A stretch of 64,000 nucleotides of DNA from positions 310,001-374,000 of the forward strand of contig NZ_FUKU01000013.1 of NCBI RefSeq assembly GCF_900163865.1, written 5' to 3'. Made by a program: the position numbers and the translations under genes. Shown one piece after another: positions 36,948 through 44,106 of the stretch. The notes below the pieces were generated by a model. That model had not been told where the DNA came from. It did not search any database and saw only the letters and a list, made by a program, of their open reading frames with translations. The stretch comes from Sphingobacterium sp. JB170 (GTDB taxonomy: Bacteria; Bacteroidota; Bacteroidia; Sphingobacteriales; Sphingobacteriaceae). Within the stretch, counting starts at the first letter, position 1, and each line of letters opens with the position of its first letter.

Positions 36948-36977
36948 AGCCCTTTAAGCATAATTAAAGGGCTTTTT
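36948..36977 (+). terminator. Rho-independent terminator of folE
   Basis: AGCCCTTTAA (36948-36957) pairs with TTAAAGGGCT (36964-36973), 6 nt loop, then a T run. Confidence 0.88.
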
Positions 36978-37058
36978 GTTATTTTATCCGGGCGCGATAA
37001 GAACTTAATAATTGTTAAATTTTTTTGCTTTACCAGTTGACTTTCTAATTTTGTGACG

Positions 37059-37694
37059 ATGTTTGAAAATCAGGATGCGTTAAATACCTATTTGGAAGGA
37101 ACATGTGATCCGGAAAATGAGCTTTTAAAACGTATAGCTCGGGAGACCTATCTACGTGAGACGATGCCTCATATGTTATCGGGTCATTTTCAAGGAAGGG
37201 TCCTCTCGATGTTATCTCATCTAGTTCGTCCCAAGCGGGCACTAGAGGTTGGAACCTTCACCGGTTATGCGACGTTGTGCTTGGCCGAAGGTCTTGCCGA
37301 AGGCGGAGAGCTCCATACAATAGATATCAATGAAGAACTGCAGGAGCGCGTGCAGGGGTATTTTGATGCATCGACCTATAGCAAGGTGATAAACTATCAT
37401 ATAGGCGATGCGGCAGATGTTCTGAACGAAATTCACGGTAATTTTGATCTTGTTTTTATCGATGCCGACAAGAAGCGTAACCTGTATTATTTCGAACATC
37501 TTATAAAACGAACGGTAACAGGCGGGTTGATCTTGATCGACAATGTACTATGGAAGGGAAAGGTTTTAGCAGAAAACCCGGACAACCAAACAAAAGCAGT
37601 CCTGGAACTGAATCAAACACTGGCAAATGATGATCGGGTTGAGAAACTGATCTTGCCGATTAGAGACGGGCTTTTTGTGCTACGCAAAAAGTAA
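37059..37694 (+). CDS. Class I SAM-dependent O-methyltransferase (COMT-like)
   Basis: Methyltransferase of 211 residues resembling catechol/caffeoyl-CoA O-methyltransferases. SAM motif I is ALEVGTFTGYATLCLAEGL (about 63-81), the acidic motif is LHTIDINEE and the metal-binding DLVFIDADKKRN follows, then LILIDNVLWKGKV. The substrate is unknown. TAATTTTG at 37046-37053 ends 5 nt before the chosen ATG; a GTG at 37053 is an alternative in-frame start. It is followed by the two glucosaminidase genes, 13 bp downstream. Confidence 0.88.
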   Translation: MFENQDALNTYLEGTCDPENELLKRIARETYLRETMPHMLSGHFQGRVLSMLSHLVRPKRALEVGTFTGYATLCLAEGLAEGGELHTIDINEELQERVQGYFDASTYSKVINYHIGDAADVLNEIHGNFDLVFIDADKKRNLYYFEHLIKRTVTGGLILIDNVLWKGKVLAENPDNQTKAVLELNQTLANDDRVEKLILPIRDGLFVLRKK

Positions 37695-37707
37695 TTGTTG
37701 AACTAAA

Positions 37708-38460
37708 ATGAAAAATATGCGTAAGACAGGACTAGGTAATTACATTGCCGCACTGTTAATTTTATTTGTTGCTACCTCAACGTACGCACAAAAATTTTCA
37801 CCAAGTAGTTACATTGCTGAACATAAAGATATGGCGCAGCAATTGATGATCGAAACAGGAGTCCCCGCTTCTGTAATTTTAGGTGTCGCTTTTCATGAAA
37901 GTGCATACGGAAACAGTAAACTCGCAAAGCACTTAAACAATCATTTCGGCATTAAAGGCAAAAATAACAGTAAAAAAATACGGTCGGCATACAAAGGTTA
38001 TGGTGATTCCGAGGATTCTTACGAAGATTTTGTTGGCCTATTGCAACGCCGAAAAGCCACAGCTAAGCTTTTCAAATCGAAAGATAAAGGTGATTATCGC
38101 GGTTGGATTGCGGGTATTGCGCGGGCAGGATATTCAGAAGCGAGCACCTGGTCGGCAAAGGTGATTCACATCATCAACCGTTATGACCTTGATCAATATG
38201 ATAACGTTGCCAACAAGGAAGATCTAACCGAGCAGCGCGTCGCTACAGCGGGGCCCGCAGCCGGAGAAGACATGTTGCTGCGCTCCATGGAAACCAAGGA
38301 TTCGGGCATCAAGCTTAACCATACAAATTCCCATGTGGTGCGAAAAGGTGACACCCTTTCGGAATTAGCGAAACGCTACGGAACAACAATACAGAAACTT
38401 AAGAATCAAAACAATCTTCGCTCGGCGAACCTATCCATTGGTCAACGTTTAATGCTATAG
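37708..38460 (+). CDS. Exported glucosaminidase-domain protein with LysM
   Basis: Predicted peptidoglycan hydrolase (GH73-like N-acetylglucosaminidase) of 250 residues. It has a signal peptide ending STYAQK (about 27), a catalytic domain with VILGVAFHESAYGNSKLA (Glu near 61) and NNHFGIKG, and a C-terminal LysM (VRKGDTLSELAKRYGTTIQ to IGQRLML, about 211-250). Its stop codon directly abuts the ATG of a paralogue, so the pair is co-translated. Confidence 0.9.
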   Translation: MKNMRKTGLGNYIAALLILFVATSTYAQKFSPSSYIAEHKDMAQQLMIETGVPASVILGVAFHESAYGNSKLAKHLNNHFGIKGKNNSKKIRSAYKGYGDSEDSYEDFVGLLQRRKATAKLFKSKDKGDYRGWIAGIARAGYSEASTWSAKVIHIINRYDLDQYDNVANKEDLTEQRVATAGPAAGEDMLLRSMETKDSGIKLNHTNSHVVRKGDTLSELAKRYGTTIQKLKNQNNLRSANLSIGQRLML

Positions 38461-39288
38461 ATGAAAGGAAATATTGTATTTTTCCTGCTCGGGATCTTGC
38501 TATTGGGCTCCTGCAGCTCGCGAAAATCGACTGTGTTAAGCGCAGGAAAAGGGAAATCGTCCTCGGTTACGAGTAGCAAAAAAGGAGGCACATCAATATC
38601 GGGATTGAGTTATATTGATCGGTATAAAGATATCGCTATCGCCGAGATGAATCAGTATGGCATCCCGGCAAGCATTAAGCTTGCGCAAGCTCTACTGGAA
38701 TCGGGTAACGGAAATAGCTACCTAGCAACAAAAGCGAATAATCACTTCGGTATAAAGTGTGGCGGAACTTGGAAAGGCAAATCCATGAACAGACCCGATG
38801 ATCGGGCCCGGGATTGCTTTCGCGTATACCAAAATCCAGAACAGTCATTCGAAGATCACAGTAAGTTTTTGCTGCGTAAGCGCTACGAAAAACTTTTCAC
38901 GCTTGATAAAGACGACTATAAAGGATGGGCACGTGGACTTAAAGAAGCGGGCTATGCCACAAACCCGCGCTACCCACAACTCTTAATTGACCTGATTGAA
39001 CGTTACCAGTTGGACAAATACGACCGCTTGGAATCGTCCTACGCCGCCAAAGAGGTGCGTGAGGAAAAGGTGGAAGAAATTATTCACATCAAAGAGGTGG
39101 TCGAACCGGATCAGGAGCCCGAACAGTTTAAAAGCGCCGTGGCGATGATTATTCATGAGGTTAAAAGTTCCGACACTTTGCTCAGCATTTCCAAGAAATA
39201 CGACATTTCTGTCGAACAAATAAAAACACTCAACTCTTTAACTTCCGCGGACCTGTCGGTGGGCCAGATGCTCGTCATATCGAAATAA
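38461..39288 (+). CDS. Glucosaminidase-LysM lipoprotein, paralogue of the gene before
   Basis: Protein of 275 residues with a lipobox (LLGSCSS, Cys about 19), hence envelope-anchored where its neighbour is soluble. The GH73-like domain has IKLAQALLESGNGNSYLA with the same Glu, NNHFGIKCG and the later YKGWARGLKEAGYAT. A C-terminal LysM (SSDTLLSISKKYDISVEQ to VGQMLVI) binds glycan. An acidic Glu-rich linker (about 197-225) separates them. It starts at the base after the first gene's stop. Confidence 0.9.
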   Translation: MKGNIVFFLLGILLLGSCSSRKSTVLSAGKGKSSSVTSSKKGGTSISGLSYIDRYKDIAIAEMNQYGIPASIKLAQALLESGNGNSYLATKANNHFGIKCGGTWKGKSMNRPDDRARDCFRVYQNPEQSFEDHSKFLLRKRYEKLFTLDKDDYKGWARGLKEAGYATNPRYPQLLIDLIERYQLDKYDRLESSYAAKEVREEKVEEIIHIKEVVEPDQEPEQFKSAVAMIIHEVKSSDTLLSISKKYDISVEQIKTLNSLTSADLSVGQMLVISK

Positions 39289-39346
39289 AAGGCTAAAAGG
39301 TGTTAAAATTTGGAAAAGTTAACCGCTTTGCTGTAGTTTTATAGTT

Positions 39347-40111
39347 GTGAAGTTTTTACATTATCTAATCTTATTTTCTTTTTTACTTACTACTGGTATT
39401 GCGCTGCGCGCGCAGACGACCCAGGCGATTCAAGGCATAGTCTTTGATAAAGCTACGGGGCAGCGTATAGGTAGCGTGTTTATAAAGAACGCAAAATCGA
39501 AAGCTAATACCTATAACAACGTGCGCGGTGAATTTGGAATCCCTGTGACAGCAGGGGATACCATTATCGCAGCCAAAGAAGGTTTTAGTTCCGACACGTT
39601 GGTTTACCAGGATCAGAGAGTGCTCCTAGTATACTTACAGCGTAGCTCAATATACATTGCGCAAGTTGATGTTTTCGCGCGCAAATCGCCCGAGGAGATC
39701 TTAGCGCAGCGCCGCAAGGACTACAACAAGGCGTATAAACTGGCCGATCCAGGCTCCATATTCAGCGTGGGTCCCAGCGGCGCGGGTATCAGTATCGGCT
39801 CGATCTTTAATATGCTTAGTAAGGAAGGTAAAAATGCCAGGCGATTTACCAAGGTAATCCAGCGGGAGTATGAGGACAACGTTGTGGACTCCAAGTTTAC
39901 GCCCGATTTGGTGCAAAATTTAACAGGGCTATCGGGCCAAAAGCTGCGCGTTTATATGAGTAACTTCCGGCCGAGTTATGCTTTTGTGATGATGGCCACG
40001 CAGTACGAATTATCCGCATACATACGAAGCAAGTATGAAATATTTAAATTAAATCCTAACTTGCGCTATTTACCGAAACTGCCGGATTTAGATTTAGAAG
40101 TTAATAATTAA
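39347..40111 (+). CDS. CarboxypepD_reg-like exported protein
   Basis: Protein of 254 residues starting with GTG. A signal peptide (about 1-22, ALRAQ) precedes a transthyretin/carboxypeptidase-regulatory-like beta domain (AIQGIVFDKATGQRIGSVF to VLLVYLQR, about 27-95). The remaining helical part has no recognised enzyme motif. This domain is common on outer-membrane or surface proteins of Bacteroidota. It is followed 4 bp later by a DUF3078 gene and ends LPKLPDLDLEVNN; the next protein has a similar NLDLEVDY segment. Confidence 0.75.
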   Translation: MKFLHYLILFSFLLTTGIALRAQTTQAIQGIVFDKATGQRIGSVFIKNAKSKANTYNNVRGEFGIPVTAGDTIIAAKEGFSSDTLVYQDQRVLLVYLQRSSIYIAQVDVFARKSPEEILAQRRKDYNKAYKLADPGSIFSVGPSGAGISIGSIFNMLSKEGKNARRFTKVIQREYEDNVVDSKFTPDLVQNLTGLSGQKLRVYMSNFRPSYAFVMMATQYELSAYIRSKYEIFKLNPNLRYLPKLPDLDLEVNN

Positions 40112-40115
40112 AAAC

Positions 40116-41105
40116 ATGACGTTCAATAGGCTAATTGTACTTTTTGCACTTTATGCAACACTCAGTGTGGGCGTTGCTTACGCACAGATCGACCTCAAGG
40201 ACTTGCGCGCAACGCCGGACACCAATATTGTAGACAAAGCCCCGGCTCCTGTAGATCAACTAAACAATATCATTGTCCCCATTCCGAATTTGGATTTAGA
40301 AGTTGATTACTGGAAGCATTGGACTAAGTTTGGAATTAATGCCAACCAGGCGGCTTTCAGTGGCAACTGGAATGCCGGAGGGGTTAATTCCGTGGCTGCC
40401 GGTCTTTTGGGATGGCACAAATCGGAGTATAATAAGAATAATTTTCAGTTTACGACTGAAATTGACTTAAAATATGGTATTGTTAGAAATGAAGGCCAGT
40501 TAGCGAAGAAGAACAATGACCGCATTTTCTGGGATAATAAGCTCGCTTATAAGCTCTCAAAGAGCTGGGCACTTTATTTCTCGCTCACTTTTGAGTCGCA
40601 GTTTGATGTGGGTTACAAATATAAGTTCGATGATGAGCTTGGTCGGGAACTCGTATCAGATACAATATCTAATTTCATGGCGCCGGGATATTTTACCGAA
40701 TCTTTCGGTTTGGAATATAAGCCCGATGAAACATTTTCCGTTCGTTTCGGTACAGGTACGGCGCGTCAGACACTCCTAATAAATCGGGAGCGTCTTGGTC
40801 CGGAGCCAGACTATGGTGTGGAGCCCGGGAAAGAGTTTAAAAATGACCTGGCTTTTCAGCTGACAGCAAACCTCGATCGTAATTTGTCGAAGAATTTAAA
40901 TATTAAATCAAGGTATAATCTGTTTGCAGACTATAACGATATTGGTGATCCGGATCACCGGCTGGACGTCACCCTGACAACAAAGATCACCAATCTTGTC
41001 AACGTGTCCTTGGGCGGTATAGTTGTCTACAACTCGGATGAAGCTCCTGAAGTGCAATATAGCCAGGCACTGGCATTAGGAATGACGTACACTTTACCAA
41101 GATAG
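40116..41105 (+). CDS. DUF3078 outer-membrane-type protein
   Basis: Protein of 329 residues with a signal peptide (about 1-23, GVAYAQ). The mature region has the DUF3078 features NANQAAFSGNWNAGG, LLGWHKSEYNK and alternating beta strands ending in a terminal aromatic-type strand (LALGMTYTLPR), suggesting an outer-membrane beta-barrel. The function is unknown. It is co-directional with the CarboxypepD_reg-like gene and with the amidase gene 5 bp downstream. Confidence 0.82.
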   Translation: MTFNRLIVLFALYATLSVGVAYAQIDLKDLRATPDTNIVDKAPAPVDQLNNIIVPIPNLDLEVDYWKHWTKFGINANQAAFSGNWNAGGVNSVAAGLLGWHKSEYNKNNFQFTTEIDLKYGIVRNEGQLAKKNNDRIFWDNKLAYKLSKSWALYFSLTFESQFDVGYKYKFDDELGRELVSDTISNFMAPGYFTESFGLEYKPDETFSVRFGTGTARQTLLINRERLGPEPDYGVEPGKEFKNDLAFQLTANLDRNLSKNLNIKSRYNLFADYNDIGDPDHRLDVTLTTKITNLVNVSLGGIVVYNSDEAPEVQYSQALALGMTYTLPR

Positions 41106-41110
41106 TTAAT

Positions 41111-42010
41111 TTGCAGTTGAGAGGATTTGGATTCTTATTTTGTATGTTGCTTGTTAGTTGCTCGACAAAGCAAAAAACTTTGGTTAGTAGCAAAGTCTCG
41201 GCACCTATACAAGTTGATACCACAAAGATTAACGTAGACTCTGTTGTCATTCCGTCTATTCGCGATACATTTGCCCAGGATGCACGACTTGATATACCAA
41301 ATATTAGCGCTCCCGAAGATAAAGTCGGCGTGCAGATGCGTGAGGGCATTAATAAGAACGCCGATTGGTCACCAGCAATACATTATGATGTACGGAGGCC
41401 AAATTACGTTATCATTCACCACACAGCGCAACGTAGCTTAGCACAGACAGTACGAACCTTTCAGCTGGAGCATACGAAGGTGTCTGCACACTATGTTATA
41501 GGAAGAGATGGCCAGGTCGTACAGATGCTTAACGATTATTTGCGGTCTTGGCATGCCGGGCGCTCGAAATGGGGGACTATTACAGATATGAATTCCGTGT
41601 CCTTGGGCATTGAGCTGGACAATAACGGGCGTGAACCGTTTTCCGAAGCCCAGATACAGTCCCTGTTGACATTGCTAGAAACCTTGAAGACTAAATACCG
41701 TATTCCCTTTACCAATTTCATCGGACATTCGGATATCGCGCCGGCAAGAAAAAACGACCCGAGTGTGCTATTTCCATGGAAGCGGCTAGCAGCACGAGGT
41801 TTTGGCGTGTGGTATGATGAGAGTAATTTACAGCCCGTTCCTGCAAACTTTAACTACGTAGATGCTTTGCGTATTATCGGTTACGATGTGTCGAACCTAC
41901 CCAGGACAATTGCAGCGTTTAAAAGGAAATTTATTCCACAAGATCCCAGCGCTGTCCTTTCTGAATACGACAGGCGGGTGCTGTATAATCTATACCAGCG
42001 TTATTATTAA
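41111..42010 (+). CDS. N-acetylmuramoyl-L-alanine amidase lipoprotein (Amidase_2)
   Basis: Peptidoglycan amidase of the PGRP/AmiD family, 299 residues. A lipobox LLVSCSTK needs a non-ATG start: TTG at 41111 (or TTG at 41117) gives a proper signal sequence. Zinc ligands are seen in YVIIHHTAQRS (about 97-107) and FIGHSDIAPARKNDPS, with SAHYVIGRDGQVVQM between. A C-terminal helical region follows. It likely works with the nearby glucosaminidases in wall turnover. Confidence 0.88.
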   Translation: MQLRGFGFLFCMLLVSCSTKQKTLVSSKVSAPIQVDTTKINVDSVVIPSIRDTFAQDARLDIPNISAPEDKVGVQMREGINKNADWSPAIHYDVRRPNYVIIHHTAQRSLAQTVRTFQLEHTKVSAHYVIGRDGQVVQMLNDYLRSWHAGRSKWGTITDMNSVSLGIELDNNGREPFSEAQIQSLLTLLETLKTKYRIPFTNFIGHSDIAPARKNDPSVLFPWKRLAARGFGVWYDESNLQPVPANFNYVDALRIIGYDVSNLPRTIAAFKRKFIPQDPSAVLSEYDRRVLYNLYQRYY

Positions 42011-42021
42011 CGAACCTTAAT

Positions 42022-42053
42022 GAGCCTAATGTTTCACGTAAAACATTTTAGGC
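42022..42053. terminator. Bidirectional hairpin terminator with parS-like core
   Basis: AGCCTAATGTTT and AAACATTTTAGGCT form a bulged stem between the convergent amidase and symporter genes. The centre, TGTTTCACGTAAAACA (42030-42045), matches 15 of 16 bases of the parS consensus. Terminator function is the simplest reading. Confidence 0.6.
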
Positions 42054-42076
42054 TTTCGCTCTAAAAAAAGAAAGAT

Positions 42077-43783
42077 TTATTGTTTTTCGATAGCGTGAAC
42101 TTCGGTACGGAAAATCTGCTGTAGTATAAATCCAAATACGATCACACATATACAACCCACTAAATTCAACCACAGATAAGCCATAACGTCGCTCCACCAG
42201 AGGGCGAATATGAGTATTTCCGATATTATAGCGGCCCAAAACACGGCCTTGCCCCCTATCTGTTTTACATAGAATGCAACTAAGAAGACACCAAGGATTG
42301 TTCCGTAGAACAATGACCCCAAGATATTAACGGCCTCTAGCAAGTTGCCAAGCTGGCTGGCATACAAAGCAACGCCCAGGGTGATAAGTCCCCAAATAAG
42401 CGTAAACACCCTTGACGCATTTAAGTACCCTTGATCGGAAGCGCGCTTATTGACAAATCGTTTATAGATGTCGACCACCGTAGTGGAGGATAAGGAATTG
42501 ATCGCACTCGCGGTTGCACCCATGGATGCTAGGAATATAATTGCAATGAGTAGTCCAATGAAGCCCTTGGGGAACGTGCTGGTAACAAATGACAAGAAGA
42601 TGTAGTTATTATCGTTAAGTTCGGCGGTAGGGTCGTTCTTGACAAGTAGCTCTTCAACCTGTTTGCGAAGAACTTTGTCTTGTTGGTTTTTAGCTTGTAA
42701 GGCCACTCTGCTTTGATCGATTTTGGCTTGATCATCAGACTTCAAGGCGCCGGTAAGCTGCCGAACGACTAGGGTCTTCTCCTCGCTCAGTTGTTCGTGG
42801 CGCGCCATAATTTCCGCGTACTCTTCCTTGTAAGCACTATTTTCAATCTTGTTGACCTCTACTTGATTGAAAAATAAGGGCGCGGTATTAAACTGGTAGT
42901 ATGCAAATACGAGAATGCCGATAAGTAAGATACAAAATTGCATAGGAACCTTTAGTAGCCCGTTCATCAAAAGCCCCATGCGCGAGTCACGCACCGAAGA
43001 GCCCGTGAGGTAGCGGCCAACTTGGCTCTGGTCAGTTCCGAAATAAGAAAGCTGTAGGAAGAACCCTCCTATTAAGCCTGTCCATACCGTATATTCATTG
43101 CTAAGGTCAAAACTCCAGTCAATGGCATTGGTCTTTCCGGATTTACCTGCTATATGTAGCGCCTCTTTAAAGCCGATATCCGAAGGAAGTAGGTGAACGA
43201 CCGTCGCTCCTGCTGCCAGGAGTGCCGTAAATATTATGCCCATCTGTAAAAGCTGCGTATAAGAAACAGCCTTGGTCCCCCCCCAGACTGTATAGAGAAT
43301 GACAATAGAACCAATGATGAGCGTTGTATAGGTCACATCAAGCCCCAAAATACTCGACAGGATGATGGAAGGGGCGAAGATGGTGATTCCGGTGGATATC
43401 CCGCGCTGAATAAGAAATAGTATAGCAGTAAGTGCCCTTGTTTGTACGTTGAAGCGTTTTTCTAAGAATTCGTAAGCCGTATAAACTTTCAGTCGGTGGA
43501 AAATGGGGACGAATGTGACACATAACACAATCATCGCTATGGGTAGACCAAAGTAAAACTGTACAAAGCTCATTCCCGAGGAATACGCCAGCCCGGGCGC
43601 AGATAGAAAGGTAATAGCACTGGCCTGGGTGGCCATTACCGAGAGCCCGACATTATACCAAGGTAACTGCCGGTCGCCGACGATATAACCGTCTATATTC
43701 TTGATGCCTCTACTCTTGTACATTCCATAAGCGACAATAAGTAGAAGCGTAAAAAAGAGTACTATCCAGTCAATAGTACTCAT
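42077..43783 (-). CDS. Sodium:solute symporter (SSS family)
   Basis: Membrane transporter of 568 residues with about 13 hydrophobic segments (LeuT-like fold). Family segments include MYKSRGIKNIDGYIVGDRQL, FLSAPGLAYSSGMSFVQF and FGTDQSQVGRYLTGSSVRDS. A hydrophilic charged stretch (about 310-375) is inserted between helices. I start at the ATG 43783 (MSTIDWIV), which overlaps the stop of the upstream 39-codon gene by 4 bp. Solute unknown; sugars or sialic-acid-type substrates are common in the family. Confidence 0.9.
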   Translation of the reverse strand: MSTIDWIVLFFTLLLIVAYGMYKSRGIKNIDGYIVGDRQLPWYNVGLSVMATQASAITFLSAPGLAYSSGMSFVQFYFGLPIAMIVLCVTFVPIFHRLKVYTAYEFLEKRFNVQTRALTAILFLIQRGISTGITIFAPSIILSSILGLDVTYTTLIIGSIVILYTVWGGTKAVSYTQLLQMGIIFTALLAAGATVVHLLPSDIGFKEALHIAGKSGKTNAIDWSFDLSNEYTVWTGLIGGFFLQLSYFGTDQSQVGRYLTGSSVRDSRMGLLMNGLLKVPMQFCILLIGILVFAYYQFNTAPLFFNQVEVNKIENSAYKEEYAEIMARHEQLSEEKTLVVRQLTGALKSDDQAKIDQSRVALQAKNQQDKVLRKQVEELLVKNDPTAELNDNNYIFLSFVTSTFPKGFIGLLIAIIFLASMGATASAINSLSSTTVVDIYKRFVNKRASDQGYLNASRVFTLIWGLITLGVALYASQLGNLLEAVNILGSLFYGTILGVFLVAFYVKQIGGKAVFWAAIISEILIFALWWSDVMAYLWLNLVGCICVIVFGFILQQIFRTEVHAIEKQ

Positions 43784-43899
43784 GAAAAATGTTGGGTGAA
43801 CCAATACATGAGTAAAATACAAGCGGCAAGCCACATGCATATCAGCATATAGAAGCTACGCCAGGTTGTTACGAGTGGTGGAAATCCCCTATCTGTCAT
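43780..43899 (-). CDS. Very small membrane protein coupled to the symporter (39 aa)
   Basis: A 39-codon ORF begins at 43899, MTDRGFPPLVTTWRSFYML, followed by one strongly hydrophobic helix (about 17-34) and a TQHFS end. Its TGA overlaps the symporter ATG (ATGA), and its start overlaps the preceding 65-codon gene by 11 bp. Such tight coupling and the single helix with a charged N-terminus support a real accessory subunit, like small companions of other SSS transporters. No homologue is recognised with certainty. Confidence 0.7.
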   Translation of the reverse strand: MTDRGFPPLVTTWRSFYMLICMWLAACILLMYWFTQHFS

Positions 43900-44086
43900 G
43901 TGGTTTATGTGGTAGAAATGCACTAATAAAGAAAATGCCGAAAATTAATCCGATTATAGCGCCTATGATAAATCCTAATAATGTACCGGTAGTCACGATA
44001 GATATTAAGGCTCCAAACACAGTTCCAATTACAAGGATAAGGCCTTTGTCGTTCAATTGTACGTTGTCTTCTACTTGATTTTCCAT
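43889..44086 (-). CDS. Small glycine-rich double-helix membrane protein
   Basis: Protein of 65 residues: a polar acidic N-terminus (MENQVEDNVQLND), then a continuous hydrophobic Gly-rich region (about 16-58) able to form two helices (TLLGFIIGAIIGLIFGIFF), and a basic tail HKPHDR. It overlaps the 39-codon gene by 11 bp and leads the symporter unit. The function is unknown; Gly-zipper-like membrane proteins are the nearest resemblance. Confidence 0.7.
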   Translation of the reverse strand: MENQVEDNVQLNDKGLILVIGTVFGALISIVTTGTLLGFIIGAIIGLIFGIFFISAFLPHKPHDR

Positions 44087-44106
44087 TTTGATATTATGTC
44101 TATTTT

